Shown here: piece after piece, positions 1 through 4,462 of the stretch
How the letters are laid out: every line of letters begins with the position of its first letter
Position numbering within the stretch: the first letter of the stretch is position 1
Assembly: GCA_964618855.1 (NCBI GenBank)
Contig: CAZUCD010000131.1
Coordinates: forward strand, 1 to 10,674
Source of the DNA: CAZUCD01 sp964618855
Lineage (GTDB): Bacteria; Sumerlaeota; Sumerlaeia; SLMS01; JANRJK01
Length of the DNA: 10,674 nucleotides
Direction: 5' to 3'
Translations under genes and position numbers: made by a program
Notes under the pieces: generated by a model
What the model was told of the DNA's origin: nothing
Database searches by the model: none
The model's input: only the letters and a program-made list of their open reading frames with translations

Positions 1-1
1 G

Positions 2-112
2 CGCATCAACGCCGGCGAGTTCGACGACAACGAGAAGTTCCCCGAGCAGGCGTTCTACATGTGCGGCGGGATCGACGAAGTGATCAAGAACGCGGAGAAG
101 ATGACAAAGTAA
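2..112 (+). CDS. atpD: F1F0 ATP synthase subunit beta, C-terminal end (partial)
   Basis: This is the 3' end of a gene that enters from the left edge; 36 codons and a TAA stop at 110-112 are visible, with the first complete codon at position 2. The peptide contains GEFDD, then PEQAFYMCGGIDEV, which matches the conserved end of the F1 beta subunit (usual form PEQAFYMVGGIEE). In the family this segment belongs to the C-terminal helical domain of the catalytic subunit, at the membrane-proximal end of F1. The downstream atpC confirms the usual atpD-atpC order. The normally short atpD-atpC gap is here enlarged to about 540 bp by the four-helix-bundle gene and its repeats. Identification rests on a short tail plus context, but the motif is distinctive. 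Confidence 0.93.
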   Translation, partial: RINAGEFDDNEKFPEQAFYMCGGIDEVIKNAEKMTK

Positions 113-126
113 CGGAAGTGGAAAGG

Positions 127-172
127 CCGGGAGAGTCGAAAGTCGAAAGGTCAAAGTCGAAAGTCCTCCCGG
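127..172. repeat. Hairpin-forming inverted repeat enclosing the upstream heptamer array
   Basis: CCGGGAG at 127-133 is the exact reverse complement of CTCCCGG at 166-172. The 32-nt interval between them is almost entirely the GTCGAAA heptamer array. This could form a GC-rich stem presenting the array as a loop, or could mark the edge of an insertion. No T-tract follows, so it is not an obvious terminator. The pairing is seen directly; any function is inferred. Confidence 0.5.
135..165 (+). repeat. Heptamer array GTCGAAA, left arm of the four-helix-bundle unit
   Basis: Four tandem 7-bp units plus a trailing GTC run in phase from 135: GTCGAAA, GTCGAAA, GGTCAAA, GTCGAAA, GTC. The array lies between the atpD stop and the four-helix-bundle start. 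Its last 13 bases (153-165) are the exact reverse complement of 586-598 in the array on the far side of that gene, so the two arrays are inverted arms around the ORF. Purine-rich on the plus strand. Confidence 0.85.
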
Positions 173-188
173 ACCAAGGCGGGCTGGC

Positions 189-563
189 ATGGCGACGATA
201 AAGCAGTTCGAGGACCTTGTCGCGTGGCGGAAGGCACGGGAGTTGACTTCCCAGATCTACGCCCTGACCTCCGGGAACGAGAAGCTCGCGCGGGATTTCG
301 GACTAAAGGACCAGATGCGGCGCGCGGCGGTGTCGGTGATGGCGAACATCGCGGAGGGATTCGAGAGAAATGGCGATGGCGAGTTTCGGCAGTTTCTCGC
401 CATTGCGAAGGCCTCGTGCGGAGAGCTGAGATCCCTGCTTTATGTGGCCCTGGATGCCGGCTTCATTCCACCGGAGGACCACAAGACGCTCTCGGATCGG
501 TGCGAGGAAGTTAGCAGGATTGTTTCAGGCCTGCGCTCCTCGCTCAGGACCAAGCCCAACTGA
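189..563 (+). CDS. Four-helix-bundle protein, 23S rRNA-intervening-sequence (S23/IVP) family
   Basis: The 124-aa product has the family's hallmarks in order: F-EDLVAWRKAREL (7-19), IY-LT (23-27), the central DQMRRAAVSVMANIAEG (41-57) with the diagnostic NIAEG, then FLAIAKASCGEL (69-80) and a last amphipathic helix. This is full length for the family (about 110-130 aa). Members form homopentameric four-helix bundles; the Avd protein of diversity-generating retroelements shares the fold. No enzymatic activity is known, and a nucleic-acid-binding role is only suspected. The ATG at 189 has AAGG about 9 nt upstream and gives the canonical N-terminus. Codons such as ATA, CTA, AGA, TTT and TAT are commoner than in the neighbouring atp genes, hinting at foreign origin. 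It lies in the same orientation as atpD and atpC, so it is probably co-transcribed with them. Family assignment is firm; function is unknown. Confidence 0.92.
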   Translation: MATIKQFEDLVAWRKARELTSQIYALTSGNEKLARDFGLKDQMRRAAVSVMANIAEGFERNGDGEFRQFLAIAKASCGELRSLLYVALDAGFIPPEDHKTLSDRCEEVSRIVSGLRSSLRTKPN

Positions 564-585
564 CCACTCACTCCGCCCCTTTTGT

Positions 586-621
586 GACTTTCGACTTTTG
601 ACTTTTGGCTTTCGACTTTCG
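586..621 (+). repeat. Heptamer array TTTCGAC, right arm of the four-helix-bundle unit
   Basis: After a leading GAC, the 7-bp units TTTCGAC, TTTTGAC, TTTTGGC and TTTCGAC follow in phase, ending in TTTCG. Read on the minus strand it is the same GTCGAAA-type repeat as at 135-165, so the two arrays are inverted around the four-helix-bundle gene. Bases 586-598 pair perfectly with 153-165 (13 bp), and more pairing is possible with slippage because the units repeat. It ends about 20 bp before the atpC ribosome-binding site. Confidence 0.85.
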
Positions 622-640
622 CCCTCCACCCCTCGACCCT

Positions 641-645
641 AGGAG
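641..645 (+). promoter_or_regulatory. Shine-Dalgarno site of atpC
   Basis: AGGAG lies 8 nt before the ATG at 654. It shows that atpC kept its own ribosome-binding site despite the inserted gene and repeat array just upstream, so atpC translation need not depend on coupling to atpD. Confidence 0.75.
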
Positions 646-653
646 CACTCGCC

Positions 654-920
654 ATGTCCGACTACCGCCTTCAGATCATCACCCAGCAGAAGACCGTCTT
701 TGACGACAACGTCACGTCGCTGGTGCTCCCCGGCGAGGACGGGTTCCTCGGCATCCGGGCGAAGCACGCGCCGATCATTTCCGTCCTGGCCGCAGGTCCC
801 GTGAAGATCACGCGCAACGGGAAGGAGCAGACCGTCAAGATCGGCGGCGGCTTCATTGAGATGCGCGACAACAAGGCGACGATGCTGGTCGATTCGCTGG
901 AGGGGCTGGGCGAGGGGTAA
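654..920 (+). CDS. atpC: F1F0 ATP synthase subunit epsilon, short form
   Basis: The 88-aa product matches the N-terminal beta-sandwich domain of the epsilon subunit: YRLQIITQQKTVF opens the first strand, PGEDGFLGIRAKHAPIISVLAAGP (25-48) is the hallmark region (usually PGE-G-LGILPGHAP), and GGFIEMRDNKATMLVDS (65-81) closes the sandwich. The usual bacterial epsilon is about 130-140 aa and carries a C-terminal pair of helices that can insert into F1 and inhibit ATP hydrolysis. That domain is absent here: the frame stops with a clean TAA after GLGEG, and a terminator follows, so this looks like a natural short form. The subunit should still join the central stalk with gamma and the c-ring. It follows atpD in the usual order but is separated from it by the four-helix-bundle unit. 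Confidence 0.93.
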   Translation: MSDYRLQIITQQKTVFDDNVTSLVLPGEDGFLGIRAKHAPIISVLAAGPVKITRNGKEQTVKIGGGFIEMRDNKATMLVDSLEGLGEG

Positions 921-949
921 CCCCGCGCCGCGGTCCCCCGTTGGCAAGA

Positions 950-985
950 GAACAGCGGCCCGTCACCGGGCCGCTGTTCGATTTT
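950..985 (+). terminator. Rho-independent terminator after atpC
   Basis: A perfect 13-bp stem (GAACAGCGGCCCG at 950-962 with its complement at 967-979) encloses a 4-nt loop TCAC and is followed by GATTTT. It sits 30 bp after the atpC stop, at the end of the atp operon. The convergent gene on the minus strand stops at 1003, so the hairpin may also serve it, but the minus-strand side has only a weak T-run. The T-tract on the plus side is short, which is common in GC-rich genomes. Confidence 0.8.
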
Positions 986-1002
986 CCGGGACCGTTCGGG
1001 GC

Positions 1003-2037
1003 CTACTTCGTGGCCGCGCCAGCCTTTGCGGCAAACGAGGGCTCGAATCGCAGCAGCCCGTCGGACTTCTCCCCGAAGCCGATCTTGAAGTCCGCATCCT
1101 TGATGAGCTCCTTCTCGAAGGAGAACTTGCGGATGCGTGACATGGTGGACTCGAGCTTCTTCGAGGAGAAGAGGGTCACGGTGTCCTCGGGCTTGGTGTA
1201 GAGGATCGTCCCCTTCAGCATCTTCTCGAAGTCCTCCTTCGTTGCGCCGGCACCGTCGGCCATCATGGCGACCATGCGGTCGCGCTGGGCGGGGTCGTTC
1301 ATCATCCCGACGGCGTCGTACCATGCGAGGACGACCGCCTCCACCGCCTTCGGGTTCTTCTGGACCGTCTTCTCGTTGAAGACGAGGAGGTCGATGATCT
1401 CGCCTGGGATCTTCGCGCTGTCGAAGACGACCTCCCCCTTGCCGGATTCGGTCGCGAGGAACAGGTGCGGGTTCCATGTGGTTACGGCGGTCACGGAGTC
1501 GTCGGTGAGGAAGGACTTGCCGGCCTCGTCGCCGGGGATGTTGACGATGGTGACCTCGCTTTCGGAGATGCCGTTCTCCGATAGGGCGCGGGCGAGGAGG
1601 TAGTGGCTGACAGAGAACTGCTCGAGCATGACCTTCTTGCCGCGCAGGTCGTCGAGCTTCATGCCCTTGCGCAGGAGGACGCCATCTCCGCCGTTGCTCG
1701 TGTCGTTGGCGATGACCGCGACGGTCCTGACGCCGTTGGATGCCGGCTGGAGCGCCTCCATCGAGGTCATCGCGCAGGCATCAACCTTTTCCGATGCGAA
1801 CGCGGTTACCGAGTCCATGTAGCCCTTGAACTCGACAAGTTCGACCTCGACGCCGAGCTGCTTGGCTCGCTTGGCGAGAAGCCCCTCCTTCTCCATGACC
1901 TTGAAGGGCATCCAACCTGTCCAGACGGACCAGGCGACCTTGACGGGTTCCTGCTTGGCGGGCTTGTCCTGCGCAAGTGCCGTCGTGGTGGCGGCGAGTG
2001 TGATCGCCAGTGCGGCGAGGAATGTCCTGCGATTCAT
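1003..2037 (-). CDS. ABC transporter periplasmic substrate-binding protein, urea-carboxylase-region type
   Basis: The 344-aa precursor begins MNRRTFLAALAITLA, a twin-arginine-like signal (NRRTFL) with likely cleavage after A22 (ALA|Q); there is no lipobox. The mature part has the NitT/TauT/SsuA-type binding fold and motifs I associate with TIGR03427, the binding proteins encoded beside urea carboxylase: WSVWTGWMPF (36-45), VDACAMTSMEAL (85-96), SNGGDGVLL (114-122), SVSHYLLARAL (142-152), TTWNPHL (186-192) and SAKIPGEIIDLLV (207-219). Transporters of this group are annotated for urea; the linked carboxylases have since been shown in some bacteria to act on guanidine, so either ligand is plausible. 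No permease, ATPase or carboxylase gene lies nearby. The start is supported by GGAG (2045-2048 on the complement) 7 nt upstream. The fold is firm, the subfamily likely, the ligand uncertain. Confidence 0.85.
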   Translation of the reverse strand: MNRRTFLAALAITLAATTTALAQDKPAKQEPVKVAWSVWTGWMPFKVMEKEGLLAKRAKQLGVEVELVEFKGYMDSVTAFASEKVDACAMTSMEALQPASNGVRTVAVIANDTSNGGDGVLLRKGMKLDDLRGKKVMLEQFSVSHYLLARALSENGISESEVTIVNIPGDEAGKSFLTDDSVTAVTTWNPHLFLATESGKGEVVFDSAKIPGEIIDLLVFNEKTVQKNPKAVEAVVLAWYDAVGMMNDPAQRDRMVAMMADGAGATKEDFEKMLKGTILYTKPEDTVTLFSSKKLESTMSRIRKFSFEKELIKDADFKIGFGEKSDGLLRFEPSFAAKAGAATK

Positions 2038-2105
2038 GGGGTTTCTCCGGGAGGTTCGGGATTGCAGGGAATCAGGACTCGATTACTCGGACAGGGGTTG
2101 GCTAT

Positions 2106-2456
2106 TCAACGGTTTCGGTCGTGCCACTGAAGGAATCGACGCGCGGCCTCGAAGACGTACGAGATGCCAATCGCCACGACGCTCGAGATCGCCCACTGGA
2201 AGACAAGCATCGGTTCGAACGACTGCCTCTGGAACATCGCGAAGCACACGGCCACGAGCCCGCCAATGACGGAAACCCACACGAGGAGCTGGCAGAGGAT
2301 CAGGATCACGTCCCGAAAACCATAGCCGGCTGGCGCGTCCGCTCCCTTGGCCGACGGGGTTTCGGCGTGGTCGGAGTCGGAGAAGGAATCCGAGCCGCAG
2401 TCGCAGACCTCGATGGCTTCCTCGTGCGACTTGCCGCACTTCTCGCAGCGCTTCAT
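2106..2456 (-). CDS. Small zinc-ribbon membrane protein, function unknown
   Basis: The 116-aa product opens with MKRCEKCGK and has four cysteines spaced C-x2-C-x10-C-x-C (C4, C7, C18, C20), a likely zinc-binding ribbon on the cytoplasmic side. A polar Ser/Asp linker (21-45) leads to two hydrophobic segments (about 50-75 and 82-104) that should span the membrane, and the tail is basic (RRFLQWHDRNR). The frame is open upstream for another 84 codons, but that stretch is Arg/Ser/Pro-rich and unconserved in look. The ATG at 2456 has GGAGG-like SD (GGAG, complement of 2463-2466) 6 nt upstream and starts directly at the ribbon, so I chose it. It lies 68 bp upstream of the binding protein on the same strand and may share its transcript. 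I do not recognise a named family. Confidence 0.72.
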   Translation of the reverse strand: MKRCEKCGKSHEEAIEVCDCGSDSFSDSDHAETPSAKGADAPAGYGFRDVILILCQLLVWVSVIGGLVAVCFAMFQRQSFEPMLVFQWAISSVVAIGISYVFEAARRFLQWHDRNR

Positions 2457-2736
2457 CGGCGCCTCCGTGGCTGGGATGGCGGATGGTCGGGCGGGGGTTC
2501 GGCTCGCGCAAAGGGTAAACTCGGGGGAAGTGGGACGCCGTGCCGGCGAGAGTTGGCACAAAGTCTGTTTCCGCTTCCGAGATTTGAGGATATCCGCGTT
2601 CCGCGCTGACTCTTTCCGGCACACGAGGCTGCGCGAAGGGGCGTCGGGTCGCGCAATATCCTCGCGCGCGCGACCCTGCTGCGCGCCATAATCCCCGACC
2701 AGCACCACAGGAGCACGCCCACGGGCGGCGCATGCG
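2457..2736. promoter_or_regulatory. Divergent intergenic region between the zinc-ribbon gene and the ABC operon
   Basis: This 280-bp stretch separates two divergent genes and must hold promoters for both the minus-strand pair and the plus-strand ABC-bshC operon. I cannot pick convincing -35/-10 boxes in either direction. The visible structure is the 9-bp inverted repeat at 2646-2676. No RNA gene or riboswitch was recognised. Confidence 0.5.
2646..2676. repeat. 9-bp inverted repeat upstream of the ABC operon
   Basis: GGGTCGCGC at 2646-2654 is the exact reverse complement of 2668-2676, with a 13-nt spacer that contains AATATCC, locally AT-rich for this region. It lies about 60 bp before the ABC ATPase start. 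It may be an operator or a 5'-leader hairpin; there is no T-run, so it is not a terminator. The GC-rich alternating sequence makes chance pairing more likely than usual. Confidence 0.45.
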
Positions 2737-3675
2737 ATGATCGAAGTCGAGAAACTCGTGAAGATCTACGGCACCAACAGGGCCGTCGACGAAGTCAGCT
2801 TCAGGGTGGACAAGGGCGAGATCGTGGGGTTCCTCGGGCCGAACGGCGCCGGGAAGAGCACGACGATGAAGATGCTGACGTGCTTCATCGCGCCTGACGG
2901 CGGGAAGGCGACCGTGGACGGGCACAACGTGCTCGGCAACTCGCTCGAGGTCCGCAGGCGGCTGGGCTACCTGCCCGAGAACACGCCGCTCTACGAGGAC
3001 ATGGGCGTGGTGGAGTTCCTGCGCTTCATCGCGTCCATGCGGAGCATCCCCGCCCGCCAACGGCAGTCGAGGATCGACAACGTCATCGACCGCTGCGGGC
3101 TGAAGGGAGTCGTGGGCAAGACGATCGCGCAGCTCAGCCGCGGATACCGCCAGCGCGTGGGCCTGGCGCAGGCGCTGATCCACGACCCGCCGATCCTCAT
3201 CCTGGACGAGCCCACAAGCGCGCTGGACCCGAGCCAGATCGTCGAGATCCGGGAGCTGATCAAGGCGATCGGCAAGGAGAAGACGGTGCTGCTCTCGACG
3301 CACATCATGCAGGAGGTTTCGGCGACCTGCACGCGGGTGATCATCATCTCGCGTGGTAAGATCGTGGCGCAGGGGACGCCGGAGGAGCTCGTGTCCGGCG
3401 GGCGCAAGGGCCGTGCGATCCGCGCGCTCGTGCGCGGCGCGGTCGCCGCGGCGGTCGGCGCGGCGGCGCGCGGCCTTTCGGGCGTCGTCTCCGTCGAGGC
3501 GACCCCGGCCGGCGAGGGCGCCGTCGCGCTCGTCGCGACCTTCGGCGCGGGCGCCGATTCGCCCGCGGAGTCCATCTACTCGCTTGCGAGGGAGAAGTCC
3601 TGGGTGCTTGGCGAGCTCCGCGAGGAGCGCCAGACGCTCGAGGAGTTCTTCATCCGCGTGACGCGCCAGAACTGA
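2737..3675 (+). CDS. ABC transporter ATP-binding protein, GldA/NosF-like
   Basis: The 312-aa product is a complete ABC ATPase: Walker A GPNGAGKST (34-42), the YLPENTPLY segment in the Q-loop region (79-86), signature LSRGYRQR (133-140), Walker B ILILDEP (153-159) with catalytic E158, D-loop SALD and switch H189. The SRGYRQR variant of the signature and the YLPEN form are typical of GldA-type exporters that work with ABC-2 permeases. Residues 225-312 form an Ala/Val-rich C-terminal extension like the accessory domain of this group. The start ATG at 2737 gives the usual N-terminus (MIEVEKLVKIYG); only a weak GGGCGG lies upstream. It is the first gene of a five-gene operon and powers the membrane protein encoded next. 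What the complex moves is unknown; GldA itself belongs to Bacteroidota gliding, but relatives occur widely in non-gliders. Confidence 0.93.
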   Translation: MIEVEKLVKIYGTNRAVDEVSFRVDKGEIVGFLGPNGAGKSTTMKMLTCFIAPDGGKATVDGHNVLGNSLEVRRRLGYLPENTPLYEDMGVVEFLRFIASMRSIPARQRQSRIDNVIDRCGLKGVVGKTIAQLSRGYRQRVGLAQALIHDPPILILDEPTSALDPSQIVEIRELIKAIGKEKTVLLSTHIMQEVSATCTRVIIISRGKIVAQGTPEELVSGGRKGRAIRALVRGAVAAAVGAAARGLSGVVSVEATPAGEGAVALVATFGAGADSPAESIYSLAREKSWVLGELREERQTLEEFFIRVTRQN

Positions 3676-3690
3676 CAGGGGCCACCTCGA

Positions 3691-4425
3691 ATGTCCACCA
3701 CCCTCAAGCTTTGCCGCAGGGAGCTGCTCGCCTTCGTGTGCTCCCCCGCGCTCTACATCTTCCTGCTGGTCTTCACCGGATTCAGCGGCGCGATGTTCTT
3801 CTACGTCGGGGGCTTCTTCCGCGAGAAGTTCGCGCAACTGAACAACTTCTTCATGCTGCTGCCCTTCCTGCTGCTGTGCTTCGTCCCCGCCGTGGCGATG
3901 AGGCTCTGGGCGGAGGAGAACAAGTCCGGGACGGTCGAGCTGCTCATGACGCTCCCCGTGCGGGACTGGGAGGCGGTGCTGGGCAAGTACCTTGCGGCGC
4001 TGTTCGTGATCGCGCTGGCGCTGGGCCTGACGGCGCCGATCCCGGCGGTGACGGCGTGGCTCGCCCGGGAGGACACGCCGCTGGACCTCGGCCCGATGTG
4101 GGGCGGCTACGCGGGGATGCTCTCCATGGGGGCGGTGTTCCTCGCGATCTCCTGCATGGTGAGCGCGCTGACGAAGAACCAGGTCGTGGCGTTCATACTC
4201 GGGATCACGTCGTGCTTCGGGATCTTCATCCTCGGGCGGCCGCCCGTGCTGGAGCACGTGCCGCAGCAGCTCGTGCCGTTCCTTTCCTACGTCGGCATTG
4301 GCGCGCACCTGGACGGCTTCGCGGTCGGGGTGTTCGACACGCGCAGCGCGCTGTACTTCGCCTCCCTGATCATCTTCCTGCTGTTCTCGACGGTCCGAAT
4401 CCTGGAAAGCCGCCGCTGGCGGTGA
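3691..4425 (+). CDS. ABC-2 type permease, GldF-like
   Basis: The 244-aa integral membrane protein has about six hydrophobic segments (roughly 13-40, 53-72, 100-124, 137-160, 164-182 and 220-238). Family motifs seen are EENKSGTVELLMTLPV (75-90), close to the EEKRSGT-ELLLTLP of GldF-type permeases, and HLDGFAVGVFDTRSALYF (206-223), the matching late motif before the last helix. It should form the transmembrane part of an exporter with the ATPase encoded 15 bp upstream, and with the GldG-like protein that follows after 37 bp. Start ATG at 3691 follows a weak GGGG site (GGGGCC). Length is normal for the family. Substrate unknown. Confidence 0.9.
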   Translation: MSTTLKLCRRELLAFVCSPALYIFLLVFTGFSGAMFFYVGGFFREKFAQLNNFFMLLPFLLLCFVPAVAMRLWAEENKSGTVELLMTLPVRDWEAVLGKYLAALFVIALALGLTAPIPAVTAWLAREDTPLDLGPMWGGYAGMLSMGAVFLAISCMVSALTKNQVVAFILGITSCFGIFILGRPPVLEHVPQQLVPFLSYVGIGAHLDGFAVGVFDTRSALYFASLIIFLLFSTVRILESRRWR

Positions 4426-4462
4426 CCCGTCCCCATCCCCCGCTCCAAGTGAACTCGCACCC

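Larger units (their letters stand above)
127..621 (+). mobile_element. Candidate IVS-like insertion unit: four-helix-bundle gene between inverted heptamer arrays
   Basis: The interval between atpD and atpC holds one ORF (189-563) bracketed by a GTCGAAA array at 135-165 and the complementary TTTCGAC array at 586-621. Proteins of this family were first described inside intervening sequences of bacterial 23S rRNA, which are inserted segments whose ends pair into a stem processed by RNase III. Here a similar layout (ORF inside pairing ends) sits in a protein operon instead. No transposase, integrase or target-site duplication is visible, so mobility is inferred only from the interruption of a conserved gene pair, the inverted ends, and a related array at the right edge of the window. 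The exact limits are uncertain. Confidence 0.4.

Noticed and set aside
113..653. The four-helix-bundle gene as the Avd accessory gene of a diversity-generating retroelement
   Set aside because: There is no reverse transcriptase, template repeat or variable repeat in the window, and the motifs fit the S23/IVP branch of the fold.
440..655. A 71-codon minus-strand frame covering the right heptamer array
   Set aside because: Its KVESQKSKVES segment is just the translated heptamer repeat, the remainder is antisense to the four-helix-bundle gene, and it lacks any family resemblance.
2553..2568. Sigma-54-like promoter (TTGGCAC)
   Set aside because: The -24-like box is present, but the required GC-containing -12 element is missing at the right distance (CTGT is found), so I do not claim it.
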